Assembly: GCF_005503145.1 (NCBI RefSeq)
Contig: NZ_SCNV01000058.1
Coordinates: 1-56,884 of the forward strand
Length of the DNA: 56,884 bases
DNA from: Burkholderia sp. 4M9327F10
GTDB lineage: Bacteria; Pseudomonadota; Gammaproteobacteria; Burkholderiales; Burkholderiaceae
Reading direction: 5' to 3'
Shown here: positions 8,709 to 20,240 of the stretch, one piece after another
How the letters are laid out: each line of letters opens with the position of its first letter
Position numbering within the stretch: the first letter of the stretch is position 1
Notes under the pieces: generated by a model
The model's database searches: none
Told to the model about the DNA's origin: nothing
What the model saw: the letters and a program-made list of their open reading frames with translations, nothing else
Program-made: the position numbers and the translations under genes

Positions 8709-9562
8709 GCGTTGCCGGCGGCGCGCTCAGCCGCTTCGATCGTGTTGACGAGCAGCATGGTGATCGTCATCGGGCCGACGCCGCCCGGCACCGGCGTAAT
8801 GTAGCCGGCCACTTCCTTCACGCCCGCAAAATCGACGTCGCCGCACAGCTTGCCGGCTTCGTCGCGATTCATGCCCACATCGATCACGGCCGCGCCAGGC
8901 TTCACCATCTCCGCGGTCAGGATGTTGCGCAAGCCGGTGGCCGCCACCACCACGTCGGCGTGACGCGTATGCGCGGCCAGATCGCGGGTCTTGCTGTGGC
9001 AGATCGTGACGGTCGCGCCGGCTTCGAGCAGCAACAGCGCCATCGGCTTGCCGACGATATTCGAGCGGCCGATCACCACCGCGTTCGCGCCCTTCAGGTC
9101 GATGCCGTAGGCTTCGAACATCTTCATCACGCCATATGGCGTGCAGGGGCGGAACAGCGGCTTGCCGGTCATCAGCGCGCCGGCGTTGGCGACGTGAAAA
9201 CCGTCCACATCTTTTTCCGGCGCGATGGCTTCGATCACCTTGTGGCTGTCGATATGCGCGGGCAGCGGCAATTGCACGAGGATGCCGTGGATCTTCGGAT
9301 CGCTGTTCAGGGCGTCGATGCGCGCGAGCAGGTCGGCTTCCGACAGGCTGGCCGGATAGCGGTCATACGACGAGAACAGGCCGTTGTCTTCGCAGGCCTT
9401 GATCTTGTTGCGCACGTAGACTTCGCTGGCCGGGTTGTCGCCCACCAGCACGACGGCGAGGCCCGGCTGATGGCCACGGGCGGTGAGGGCGGCGGCGCGG
9501 GTCGCGACGTCGGCGCGCAAGGTCTTGGAGAGGGCGTTGCCGTCGATCAGTTTGGCTGTCAT
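8705..9562 (-). CDS. folD: Bifunctional methylene-THF dehydrogenase / methenyl-THF cyclohydrolase
   Basis: A 285-aa cytosolic enzyme of one-carbon metabolism. It oxidises 5,10-methylene-THF with NADP+ and then hydrolyses the product to 10-formyl-THF. Visible motifs are YVRNKIKACED with the catalytic Lys, ILVQLPLPAHID, KDVDGFHVAN, the Rossmann segment VIGRSNIVGKPMALLLL, and TPVPGGVGPMTI near the C-terminus. The length is standard. ATG 9562 begins MTAKLIDG. The stop codon overlaps that of the convergent acyltransferase gene (shared bases 8705-8708). Confidence 0.97.
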   Translation of the reverse strand: MTAKLIDGNALSKTLRADVATRAAALTARGHQPGLAVVLVGDNPASEVYVRNKIKACEDNGLFSSYDRYPASLSEADLLARIDALNSDPKIHGILVQLPLPAHIDSHKVIEAIAPEKDVDGFHVANAGALMTGKPLFRPCTPYGVMKMFEAYGIDLKGANAVVIGRSNIVGKPMALLLLEAGATVTICHSKTRDLAAHTRHADVVVAATGLRNILTAEMVKPGAAVIDVGMNRDEAGKLCGDVDFAGVKEVAGYITPVPGGVGPMTITMLLVNTIEAAERAAGNA

Positions 9563-9946
9563 GGTCGGTCGAGATAGGACGTTCGGAATGCGGGGCGTGC
9601 GGCGCGCCTGACTGTGCAGAACCGGCTGAGTGGGCACATTCGGCGCGCGGGATAGGTTCGATGACGCTTTTCGCCATGAACCGGTCGGCTCGCGAAAAGC
9701 ACGCGGCGCGGAAATGGCGCTGCTACGAAGTACAGCATTATACCGTCGCGGCCTGACGGTCTTTCAGCGGGAAGGCGGGGGGAATTTCCTGAGCGGTGCG
9801 GGCCACGCGAACGAGCGAGCCCGCGTGCGCGAGTGTTGCCGGAGTATCACCGGCATCTTGCTGAATGGTACGCAGCAACGAGTTGAGCCACGTACCGCAC
9901 GCCGTACTCGGGCGTTTGCAAAGGCGCTGGCGGCGCCTGTTGCCTG
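9563..9946. other. Intergenic region with probable folD promoter
   Basis: This 384-bp stretch lies upstream of folD and downstream of the response regulator, both on the minus strand. A perfect minus-strand TATAAT is at 9737-9742, about 175 bp before the folD ATG, but its -35 is weak. I see no terminator for the two-component operon and no gene. Confidence 0.45.
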
Positions 9947-10594
9947 TTACTGCGCCGGTTGCTGCGGCTTGTTCGACAGCGCCAGTCGCAGCAGATCCGC
10001 GACGGTGTTGACGTTGAGCTTTTCCATGATGTTGGCGCGGTGCGCCTCGACCGTCTTGATGCTGATGCCGAGATCGTCGGCGATCTGCTTGTTCAGGCGG
10101 CCGGCGATGATGCGCTCGAGCACCTGATGCTCACGCGCGGTCAGCTTGCCCAGACGCTCGGCCGCGGCGCGCTGTTGCTGCACGCTGGTGCTTTCGCTGC
10201 GCGCCTTGTCGAGCATGCGCTCGACCAGCTTGCGCAACTCGGCTTCGTCGAACGGCTTTTCGATGAAGTCCATCGCGCCTTTTTTCATCGTCGATACCGC
10301 CATCGGCACGTCGCCGTGGCCCGTCACGAAGATGATCGGCAGCGAGGCGTTGTCGGCGATCAGGCGTTCCTGCAACTCGAGACCGCTCATGCCGGACATC
10401 CGCACGTCGAGAATCAGACACGCGATCTGGCCCGGGTGCGTGTGCGGCTGCCAGGCGTCGATGAACTGCTCGGCGCTGGAGAAGCACTGCACGCGGTAGC
10501 CGTTCGCCTCCAGCAGCCAGCGCAGCGAATCTCGCACGGCCTCGTCGTCGTCGACGACAAAGACTGTTTCCTGTGTGGTGACTGGGCTGTTCAT
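9947..10594 (-). CDS. FixJ-family response regulator
   Basis: A 215-aa two-component regulator. The receiver domain has the acidic pocket (VDDDEAVRD), the phospho-acceptor Asp in LILDVRMSGMSG, the Thr in FVTGHGDVPMA and the Lys in IEKPFDE. This is followed by a LuxR-type helix-turn-helix (LTAREHQVLERIIAGRLNKQ, then IKTVEAHRANIMEKL). The ATG overlaps the stop of the sensor-kinase gene by 4 bp (ATGA), so the two are translationally coupled and cognate. Targets are unknown. The divergent aceE promoter with its inverted repeat (13224-13277) is an obvious candidate. Confidence 0.92.
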   Translation of the reverse strand: MNSPVTTQETVFVVDDDEAVRDSLRWLLEANGYRVQCFSSAEQFIDAWQPHTHPGQIACLILDVRMSGMSGLELQERLIADNASLPIIFVTGHGDVPMAVSTMKKGAMDFIEKPFDEAELRKLVERMLDKARSESTSVQQQRAAAERLGKLTAREHQVLERIIAGRLNKQIADDLGISIKTVEAHRANIMEKLNVNTVADLLRLALSNKPQQPAQ

Positions 10595-13113
10595 AGCTCT
10601 CCCGTAACGGTTTGTGGTGTCGGCGCCTCGGACCCGCCGTTGCTCGGGCCGTCAGGCTCCCCAATAGGCAGACTGCAATGGAACGTGGCGCCCGTGATGT
10701 GGCCGTCAGATTCGACGTTGTTCACCACCCACAGACGGCCGCGGTGCGATTCGATAATCGAACGGCAGATGTTCAGCCCCATGCCCATGCCGTCGGACTT
10801 GGTGCTGTAAAACGGTTCAAACAGACGCTCGGCCGTGGCCTCGTCGACACCGGGGCCCTGGTCGACCACGCTGATGCACACAAAGCCGCTGTCGAGCCGC
10901 ACGACCACGCGGATCACCGGATCGACCGCATTGGGCCGTGCGTCGTGCATGGCCTCGGCTGCGTTTTTCAGCAGGTTCACCAGCACCTGCTCGATCAGCA
11001 CCGGGTCCACATAGATCACCGGCAGCCGCGAGCGCAGATCCGTGACGATGCGAATGCGGCGCTTGCGCGCTTCAATTTCGGCAAGCCCGACCGCGTCCGC
11101 CACGATATCGGCGACCCGGGTGGCCTGGCGTTTCGGTTCGCTGCGCTTCACGAATTCACGGATCCGCTTGATGATCATGCCTGCCCGCACCGCCTGCTGC
11201 GCGGTCTTTTCGAGCACGGGCAGCAGATTGTCAGGCGTTGTTCGCCCAGATTTAACCAGTGCTACGGTTCCGGAGCAATAGTTATTGATGGCGGCGAGCG
11301 GCTGGTTCAGTTCATGAGCGAGCGACGAAGCCATTTCGCCCATGGTCATCAGGCGGCTGGTGAACTGCAGCTTCTCGTCCTGCTGGCGGGCGAGTTCCTG
11401 CGCCTGCTTGCGGGTGGTGATGTCGGTTGCGATCTGCATCTGCGCCAGATGGCCGTCCACCCACTGGATGTACTGGCGGCGCACTTCGAACCATTTCTGG
11501 ATGCCCTGTACATAGACTTCCTGAGCGTCGGCCGTGCTTTCCGTCAGCGCGGCGGCGGGCAGGCCGGCATAGGCGTCGACCATGTCGATCGAGTCGGACG
11601 AGGCCTGGGCGCTGTCGAAGCCGCCGCCCGCGAGTTCCAGGTGGCCGTCGGGACGGATGCCGAACAGATGGCGGTAATAGCGGTTGGCAAACAGCAGCTC
11701 GGCTTCGTCGGCGGCCAGCACGGAGACCGCGGCATCGAGGCTTTCAAGCACGGTCGTGAAGCGCTCGTGCGCGGCGGCGAGTTCTTCGCGGGCGCGCTTG
11801 GGCTCGGTGATGTCGGTCATCGACGACATCCAGCCGGTCTGACGGCCCGAGCTGTCGATCAGCGGCGACACATAGAGCCGCGCGTGGAAGAGCGAGCCGT
11901 CTTTACGGCGCACCCGCAGCTCGAAGCCCGACGATGGCGCCTTGCCGCGCAGCGTCATGTCGAGCTGGCGCTGCATTTCGGGGTAGGCGTCGCGCGGCCA
12001 GTAGGGGAACGGCGCCTGCTTGCCGACGAGGTCGCTTTCGTCCCAGCCCGTCATGCGGCAGAAGGCGGGGTTCACGTGGGTGATGCGGCCATGCATGTCG
12101 AGCACGCGCATGCCGATCAGCACGGAGTTCTCCATGGCGCGGCGGAAGAACGCTTCGGCATACAGGGCCTGCTGCGCTTCGAAGCGCTGGCGGGTGTGCT
12201 TCCACAGGCTCCACAAGCTCCACAGCACAAAGCAGGACAGCCCCGCGACCAGCCACACGAGCGTGTTGTTCGTGAAGTTGGTCATCTGCGGGTACGCATA
12301 GACCCGCACCGAGACGCCCTGGCCCGGCGGGTCGAGCGGCAGGTCGTAGAACGCGTCGCGCGGCAGGCGCGGACGCGTCGAGGTGGTGGCGAGCTCGCGG
12401 TTGTTCAGGTCGATGATCGAAATCTTGTACTTCGCCGACAGCTCGGGCGGGATGTCGTGCTTCAGTACGCCTTCGATCGAGAACACCGCGGCGATCGAGC
12501 CGAGAAAGTCGCGGTCGCGGTACACCGGCGTCTGCAGCGTCAGATAGCCGTTGCCGAGGTCGTCATAGATAAGCGGCGAGTACACCTGGCGGCGCGAGGT
12601 GCGCGCGTCGTTGAAGGCGGCCTTTACGGCCTCGTCCATCTGTTCGTCGCTCGGCTTGGCGAGGCGCTGGCCGAACACCGGCAGCGCAGTATTGGGCCAG
12701 CGTGGCTGCTGGGCAGCCGTGTACCAGTTCATGTAGAGGATTTCGGGATGCCCCTGCATGATGTCCGTGGTAGACACCTGGAACGAATGCGGATCGGCGT
12801 GGCCGGCGGCGAGGTCGCGCGCCAGCGCCTGAATCTGTTCCTGCGCGCCTGTCATGGACAGGCGGATCTGCTGCTGGGCCCACGCGACGTTACGGTAGAG
12901 CGTGTCTTCCTGTTGCTGCTGCTCGCGCCGGTTCAGGCTCCACAGGATCAGGCTCATGACGACCAGGAACACCAGGATCGACAGGAGCGGCGTCAGCAAA
13001 TAGGAATTCGACCACCATGGTCCATGGTGCCAGCGGGACGGCGACGAGTCCGCCGGCGAACCGGACGGCCGCGCCGAGCGTGCGAAAAGCCGTTCGGTCA
13101 ACATGGCTGGCAT
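10591..13113 (-). CDS. PAS-domain sensor histidine kinase (FixL/DctB-like)
   Basis: About 840 aa. A first transmembrane helix (LLSILVFLVVMSLILW) is followed by a roughly 230-residue periplasmic sensor region of Cache/CHASE type. A second helix (NTLVWLVAGLSCFVLWSL) then leads to two PAS domains with a PAC-like segment, the H-box SSLAHELNQPLAAINNY and a HATPase domain (LLKNAAEAM, DQGPGVDE, GMGMGLNICRS). The ligand is unknown. The start is uncertain between 13104, 13113 and 13146, and none has a strong ribosome-binding site. It lies divergent from aceE and is coupled to the regulator gene downstream. Confidence 0.92.
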   Translation of the reverse strand: MPAMLTERLFARSARPSGSPADSSPSRWHHGPWWSNSYLLTPLLSILVFLVVMSLILWSLNRREQQQQEDTLYRNVAWAQQQIRLSMTGAQEQIQALARDLAAGHADPHSFQVSTTDIMQGHPEILYMNWYTAAQQPRWPNTALPVFGQRLAKPSDEQMDEAVKAAFNDARTSRRQVYSPLIYDDLGNGYLTLQTPVYRDRDFLGSIAAVFSIEGVLKHDIPPELSAKYKISIIDLNNRELATTSTRPRLPRDAFYDLPLDPPGQGVSVRVYAYPQMTNFTNNTLVWLVAGLSCFVLWSLWSLWKHTRQRFEAQQALYAEAFFRRAMENSVLIGMRVLDMHGRITHVNPAFCRMTGWDESDLVGKQAPFPYWPRDAYPEMQRQLDMTLRGKAPSSGFELRVRRKDGSLFHARLYVSPLIDSSGRQTGWMSSMTDITEPKRAREELAAAHERFTTVLESLDAAVSVLAADEAELLFANRYYRHLFGIRPDGHLELAGGGFDSAQASSDSIDMVDAYAGLPAAALTESTADAQEVYVQGIQKWFEVRRQYIQWVDGHLAQMQIATDITTRKQAQELARQQDEKLQFTSRLMTMGEMASSLAHELNQPLAAINNYCSGTVALVKSGRTTPDNLLPVLEKTAQQAVRAGMIIKRIREFVKRSEPKRQATRVADIVADAVGLAEIEARKRRIRIVTDLRSRLPVIYVDPVLIEQVLVNLLKNAAEAMHDARPNAVDPVIRVVVRLDSGFVCISVVDQGPGVDEATAERLFEPFYSTKSDGMGMGLNICRSIIESHRGRLWVVNNVESDGHITGATFHCSLPIGEPDGPSNGGSEAPTPQTVTGEL

Positions 13114-13223
13114 TGTAGCGCAGCGGCTCACTAGCAAATGGCGCAAAAAAGCGCGGAAAGTACCGCTAATCGGAGCAAACTAGCCGACGTATCCGCTGAT
13201 GGGCAGTCAATTCAGGGTGCGCC

Positions 13224-13277
13224 GCAACAATTTTCCGCATTATGAGAAGTGATCTCGTAATTCGAAAATTTTGTTGC
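13224..13277. promoter_or_regulatory. Inverted repeat upstream of the aceE promoter
   Basis: The left arm GCAACAATTTTC (13224-13235) and right arm GAAAATTTTGTTGC (13264-13277) are inverted copies that differ by a 2-base insertion. A smaller GAGA/TCTC dyad lies in the spacer. The right arm overlaps the putative -35 of aceE. The element is an operator candidate. Its regulator could be the FixJ-type regulator encoded next door, which is inference. Confidence 0.5.
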
Positions 13278-13300
13278 GCAGACCGCGAGCGCCTTATTAC
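13271..13300 (+). promoter_or_regulatory. Putative aceE promoter
   Basis: TTGTTG (13271-13276), 18 bp, TATTAC (13295-13300), about 80 bp before the aceE ATG. TTGCGC with a 15-bp spacer is an alternative -35. The leader ends in a strong CAGGAGA ribosome-binding site. Confidence 0.45.
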
Positions 13301-13377
13301 AATCGGCCGAAGCTGCCGCGGCCACACTCGTCCGCGTCGTCTGTTCGAAGAACGTTCCTTATCCCCAGGAGACGAGC

Positions 13378-16074
<2,697 letters not shown>

Positions 16075-16106
16075 GGCATCATTCCCCGTGTGCCACGGCG
16101 TGCGCG

Positions 16107-16131
16107 CCTGCTCCTGACAACCAGGAGCAGG
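16107..16131 (+). other. Hairpin in the aceE-aceF spacer
   Basis: CCTGCTCCTG (16107-16116) and CAGGAGCAGG (16122-16131) form a perfect 10-bp stem with a 5-nt loop. No T-run follows, so it is not a terminator. It may protect the 3' end of processed aceE mRNA. It lies just before the aceF ribosome-binding site. Confidence 0.6.
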
Positions 16132-16160
16132 TGGCGTGCGCGGCCCAGGAGACACCCACA

Positions 16161-17840
16161 ATGAGTCAAGCGATCGAAGTCAAGGTGCCGGACATCGGCG
16201 ATTACAAGGACATTCCTGTGATCGAGGTGCTGGTGAAGGCGGGTGATACCGTCGAGAAGGAGCAGTCCCTCGTCACGCTGGAATCGGACAAGGCGACCAT
16301 GGACGTGCCGAGCTCAGCTGCCGGTACCGTCAAGGAAGTGAAGGTCAAGGTGGGCGACAACGTGTCGGAAGGCTCGCTGATCGTCGTGCTGGAAGGCGCC
16401 GAAGGCGGCGCGGCTGCGGCCAAGGCCAATGGCGCCGCGGCGGCTGCCGCTCCGGCTCCGGCACCGGCGCCTGCTGCTGCGCCCGCACCGGCGACGGCTG
16501 CTGCACCGGCGCCCGCGCCTGCTGCAAGCGGTGGCGGCGTGCAGGAAGTGAAAGTCCCGGATATCGGCGACTACAAGGACATTCCCGTGATCGAGATCGC
16601 GGTGAAGGTCGGCGACCGCGTCGAGAAGGAACAGTCGCTGGTCACGCTCGAGTCCGACAAGGCGACCATGGACGTGCCGAGCACGGCCGCCGGTGTCGTC
16701 AAGGAACTGAAGGTCAAGATTGGCGATACGGTGTCGGAAGGCTCCGTGATCGTCGTGATCGAAGCGGAAGGCGGTGCGGCGGCTCCCGCGCCCGCACCTG
16801 CGGCCAAGCCGGCAGCGGAAAAGCCGTCGGATGCGCCGGCTGTGCCGAGCCCGGCTCCGGCAGCGCCGTCCGCACTGGCTCAGGCGCCGCTGATTCCGGC
16901 CGGTGAGGGCGGTGAGCGCAAGGCGAGCCACGCGTCGCCATCCGTGCGCAAGTTCGCGCGCGAACTGGGCGTGGATGTTTCGCGCGTGCAGGGTACGGGT
17001 CCGAAGGGCCGCATTACCCAGGCCGACGTGACGGCGTTCATCAAGGGTGTGATGACGGGCCAGCGTGCGGCTCCGGTTGCGGCGCCTGCTGCTGCCGGTG
17101 GTGGCGAGCTGAACCTGCTGCCGTGGCCGAAGGTCGATTTCACCAAGTTCGGTCCGATCGATCCGAAGCCGCTGTCGCGCATCAAGAAGATTTCGGGTGC
17201 GAACCTGCACCGCAACTGGGTCATGATTCCGCACGTCACGAACAACGACGAAGCGGATATCACCGATCTCGAAGCGCTGCGCGTGCAACTGAACAAGGAA
17301 CACGAAAAGGCCGGCGTGAAGTTCACGATGCTGGCGTTTGTGATCAAGGCGGTTGTTTCCGCCTTGAAGAAATTCCCGACGTTCAATGCCAGCCTCGATG
17401 GCGATAACCTCGTGTTCAAGCAGTATTACCACGTTGGGTTTGCCGCCGATACGCCGAATGGCCTGGTGGTGCCTGTGATTCGCGATGCGGACAAGAAGGG
17501 TCTTGTTGATATCGCCAGGGAGATGGCTGATCTGTCCAAGGCCGCTCGTGAGGGCAAGCTCAAGCCGGATCAGATGCAAGGTGGCTGCTTCTCGATTTCT
17601 TCTTTGGGTGGTATTGGCGGCACGCACTTTACGCCAATCATTAACGCGCCTGAAGTCGCTATTCTGGGGTTGTCGCGTAGCGCCATGAAGCCGGTTTGGG
17701 ATGGGAAGCAGTTTGTGCCTCGTCTTACTATGCCGCTTTCGCTGTCGTATGACCATCGTGTCATCGATGGGGCTGAAGCTGCGCGCTTCAATGCGTATCT
17801 GGGTGCGATTCTTGCCGATTTCCGGCGTGTGATTCTTTGA
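16161..17840 (+). CDS. aceF: Pyruvate dehydrogenase E2, dihydrolipoyl acetyltransferase
   Basis: A 559-aa core of the pyruvate dehydrogenase complex, which transfers acetyl groups to CoA. There are two tandem lipoyl domains, each with the lipoylated Lys in LESDKATMDVPS (near residues 44 and 165). Long Ala/Pro linkers separate them. Next come the peripheral-subunit-binding domain (ASPSVRKFARELGVDVS, GTGPKGRI) and the catalytic domain, with LSLSYDHRVIDGAEA carrying the active-site His and Asp. ATG 16161 follows CCCAGGAG. Codon choice changes visibly in the last 400 bp (more T-ending codons), unlike the rest of the operon. Confidence 0.98.
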   Translation: MSQAIEVKVPDIGDYKDIPVIEVLVKAGDTVEKEQSLVTLESDKATMDVPSSAAGTVKEVKVKVGDNVSEGSLIVVLEGAEGGAAAAKANGAAAAAAPAPAPAPAAAPAPATAAAPAPAPAASGGGVQEVKVPDIGDYKDIPVIEIAVKVGDRVEKEQSLVTLESDKATMDVPSTAAGVVKELKVKIGDTVSEGSVIVVIEAEGGAAAPAPAPAAKPAAEKPSDAPAVPSPAPAAPSALAQAPLIPAGEGGERKASHASPSVRKFARELGVDVSRVQGTGPKGRITQADVTAFIKGVMTGQRAAPVAAPAAAGGGELNLLPWPKVDFTKFGPIDPKPLSRIKKISGANLHRNWVMIPHVTNNDEADITDLEALRVQLNKEHEKAGVKFTMLAFVIKAVVSALKKFPTFNASLDGDNLVFKQYYHVGFAADTPNGLVVPVIRDADKKGLVDIAREMADLSKAAREGKLKPDQMQGGCFSISSLGGIGGTHFTPIINAPEVAILGLSRSAMKPVWDGKQFVPRLTMPLSLSYDHRVIDGAEAARFNAYLGAILADFRRVIL

Positions 17841-17953
17841 TCGAGTGACGTCGTCGTTGCGCCGGGGGACCTGGGTTTTTGGCTGTTATCCAGGTCTCTC
17901 GCTGAACTTGTTTTCATGTCGGTCTATTAGCGTTGCCCCTGTGCGGGGCGGCA

Positions 17954-17986
17954 CCTACTTTTCTTTGTTTTCCAAAGAAAAGTAGG
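17954..17986. repeat. REP-like palindrome between aceF and lpdA
   Basis: CCTACTTTTCTTTG (17954-17967) and CAAAGAAAAGTAGG (17973-17986) form a perfect 14-bp stem around a 5-nt loop, followed by CAAAAGAAAGGCGC. From general knowledge, this kind of palindrome recurs many times in Paraburkholderia genomes as a REP-type intergenic element. Only one copy lies in this window. Confidence 0.7.
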
Positions 17987-18114
17987 CAAAAGAAAGGCGC
18001 GTCCTTGGGCGGACTGCAAAGGATGTTTCTGTCCGGCGCGCTGCCAGCTTTTAGGCTGTTCTTGAGTTCTGTTTGCGCTTCCCTCGTCAACGATCAATAA
18101 GAGAAGGGGACACT

Positions 18115-19896
18115 ATGAGTCTCGTCGAAGTGAAGGTGCCGGACATCGGTGATTTCAAGGATGTCGATGTCATCGAAGTCAATATCAAGCCGGGCGACGT
18201 CATCGAGAACGAACAAGCTCTCCTGACGCTCGAGTCGGATAAGGCTTCCATCGAAGTGCCCAGCGATACCGCCGGCACTGTCAAGGAAGTTCGCGTCAAA
18301 ACCGGTGATAAGGTGTCCGAAGGCACGATCATCGCCATCGTCGAAGCGTCGGCTGCGGCTGCCGCGCCGGCTAAAGCAGCAGAACCCGCCAAGGCCGCTG
18401 CGCCCGCACAAGCCGCCCCCGCTCCCGCCGCCGCTCCGAAGCAACCGGCCGCGGCGCCTCAGGCAGGCAGTTTCTCCGGTCAGGCCGATATCGAGTGCGA
18501 CATGCTCGTTCTCGGCTCGGGCCCCGGTGGCTATTCCGCTGCGTTCCGTTCTGCCGATCTCGGCATGAAGACCGTGCTCGTCGAGCGTTATTCGACGCTC
18601 GGCGGTGTGTGCCTGAATGTGGGTTGCATTCCGTCCAAGGCGCTGTTGCATACCGCGCTCGTGATCGATGAGGCCGAGGCGCTCGGTCATCACGGCATCA
18701 CGTTCGGCAAGCCGCAGATCGATCTCGACAAGCTGCGTGACTTCAAGTCCAACGTCGTCAAGAAGCTCACCGGCGGTCTCGCCGGCATGGCCAAGGCGCG
18801 CAAGGTCGAAGTCGTCACCGGTACCGGGGCGTTCGTCGATCCGTATCACATGGAAGTCGAAACGGAAGCCGGCAAGAAGGTCGTCAAGTTCAAGCAGGCC
18901 ATCATTGCGGCCGGCTCCGAAGCGGTCAAGCTGCCGTTCATTCCGCAAGATCCGCGCGTGGTCGATTCGACCGGTGCACTCGAGCTGCGCCAGATTCCCC
19001 AGCGCATGCTCGTGATCGGCGGCGGCATCATCGGTCTGGAAATGGCTACGGTGTACTCGACGCTCGGCGCGCAGATCGACGTCGTCGAAATGCTCGACGG
19101 TCTGATGGCCGGCGCGGATCGCGATCTCGTCAAGGTCTGGGAGAAGTACAACAGCAAGCGTTTCGCCAACGTCATGCTGAAGACCAAGACCACTGCCGCT
19201 GAAGCGAAGGACGACGGCATCTACGTGTCGTTCGAAGGCGAGAAGGCGCCGGCTGGGCCGCAGCGCTATGACCTCGTGCTCGTCGCCGTGGGCCGTAGCC
19301 CGAACGGCAAGAAGATCGGTGCCGACAAGGCCGGCGTCGCCGTGACCGAGCGTGGCTTTATCGATGTCGACAAACAGATGCGCACCAATGTGCCGCATAT
19401 CTTCGCAATCGGCGATATCGTCGGTCAGCCGATGCTCGCCCACAAGGCTGTGCATGAGGGCCATGTGGCGGCTGAGGCGGCGCACGGCGAGAAGGCGTAC
19501 TTCGACGCGCTGCAGATCCCGTCGGTGGCCTACACCGATCCGGAAGTGGCCTGGGCCGGCAAGACCGAAGATCAGTGCAAGGCCGAAGGCATCAAGTACG
19601 GCAAGGCGGTGTTCCCGTGGGCTGCTTCGGGGCGCGCTATCGCCAACGGCCGCGACGAGGGCTTCACCAAGCTGATCTTCGACGAAGAAACGAATCGCGT
19701 GATCGGCGGCGGTATCGTCGGCCTGAATGCCGGCGACCTGATCAGCGAAGTCTGTCTCGCCGTCGAAATGGGCGCGGACGCTACCGATATCGGCAAGACC
19801 ATCCACCCGCACCCGACGCTGGGTGAGTCGATCGGGATGGCCGCCGAGCTCTACGAAGGCGTCTGTACCGATCTGCCGCCGCAGAAAAAGAAGTAA
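18115..19896 (+). CDS. lpdA: Dihydrolipoyl dehydrogenase (E3) with N-terminal lipoyl domain
   Basis: A 593-aa flavoprotein that reoxidises the dihydrolipoyl arms of the complex with NAD+. Residues 1-75 form a lipoyl domain (LESDKASIEVPS, lipoyl-Lys near 43), followed by an Ala/Pro linker. The E3 proper begins with the FAD fold (VLGSGPGGYSAAFRSADLG), the redox-active disulfide GGVCLNVGCIPSK, an NAD fold (MLVIGGGIIGLEMA) and the C-terminal catalytic HPHPTLGE. E3 with its own lipoyl domain is a known beta-proteobacterial arrangement. ATG 18115 follows GAGAAGGGG. It is 274 bp from aceF, with a REP-like element in the gap. Confidence 0.98.
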   Translation: MSLVEVKVPDIGDFKDVDVIEVNIKPGDVIENEQALLTLESDKASIEVPSDTAGTVKEVRVKTGDKVSEGTIIAIVEASAAAAAPAKAAEPAKAAAPAQAAPAPAAAPKQPAAAPQAGSFSGQADIECDMLVLGSGPGGYSAAFRSADLGMKTVLVERYSTLGGVCLNVGCIPSKALLHTALVIDEAEALGHHGITFGKPQIDLDKLRDFKSNVVKKLTGGLAGMAKARKVEVVTGTGAFVDPYHMEVETEAGKKVVKFKQAIIAAGSEAVKLPFIPQDPRVVDSTGALELRQIPQRMLVIGGGIIGLEMATVYSTLGAQIDVVEMLDGLMAGADRDLVKVWEKYNSKRFANVMLKTKTTAAEAKDDGIYVSFEGEKAPAGPQRYDLVLVAVGRSPNGKKIGADKAGVAVTERGFIDVDKQMRTNVPHIFAIGDIVGQPMLAHKAVHEGHVAAEAAHGEKAYFDALQIPSVAYTDPEVAWAGKTEDQCKAEGIKYGKAVFPWAASGRAIANGRDEGFTKLIFDEETNRVIGGGIVGLNAGDLISEVCLAVEMGADATDIGKTIHPHPTLGESIGMAAELYEGVCTDLPPQKKK

Positions 19897-20070
19897 GACG
19901 GAAAAGGGGCGCCTGCGCGTAGCCAGTGTGGGCGTCCTTTGCCAGTGCGAGGCTTCCGTTTGTGAAAGTCTGCTTGCCCGGTTAGCCGCAGAGCCTGGCT
20001 GGCTGCGAAACCAGCACAGGATTCGGTCGCAAAGGTAAAACAGCGGTAAAAGCAAAACAGCCGCAAAAGC

Positions 20071-20104
20071 AAAACGGCGCGCCCCGTAAAGGGCGCGCCG
20101 TTTT
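20071..20104. terminator. Bidirectional terminator after lpdA
   Basis: AAAACGGCGCGCCC (20071-20084) pairs with GGGCGCGCCGTTTT (20091-20104). The GC stem is very strong, with a T-run on the plus strand and, through the A-run, one on the minus strand. It ends the pyruvate dehydrogenase operon and could also stop read-through from the phasin side. Confidence 0.85.
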
Positions 20105-20159
20105 GTTTATGTGAGCGGGGCAGGGCACTCATCGCCCTTGCTGCTCACGCCTAAATCAA

Positions 20160-20240
20160 GCGTATCGTTTGCCCGCCTGGATATTGGGACAGTCAGACCG
20201 GGGTAAAAAAATCCCGGCGTCTGCCGGGCAAACGATACGC
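20160..20240. repeat. Long inverted repeat with nested hairpin
   Basis: The arms GCGTATCGTTTGCCCG (20160-20175) and CGGGCAAACGATACGC (20225-20240) are perfect 16-bp inverted copies, 49 bp apart. The spacer contains a second stem, CCGGG/CCCGG (about 20198-20217), around an A-run. It could fold as a large cruciform or RNA hairpin, or represent a small non-autonomous repeat. Its function is unknown. Confidence 0.75.

Noticed and set aside
10612..13134. Plus-strand open frame of 840 codons opposite the sensor kinase
   Set aside because: Antisense shadow. The minus strand carries all kinase motifs.
18094..20055. Minus-strand open frame of 653 codons opposite lpdA
   Set aside because: Antisense shadow produced by high GC and codon bias. 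No domain is seen.
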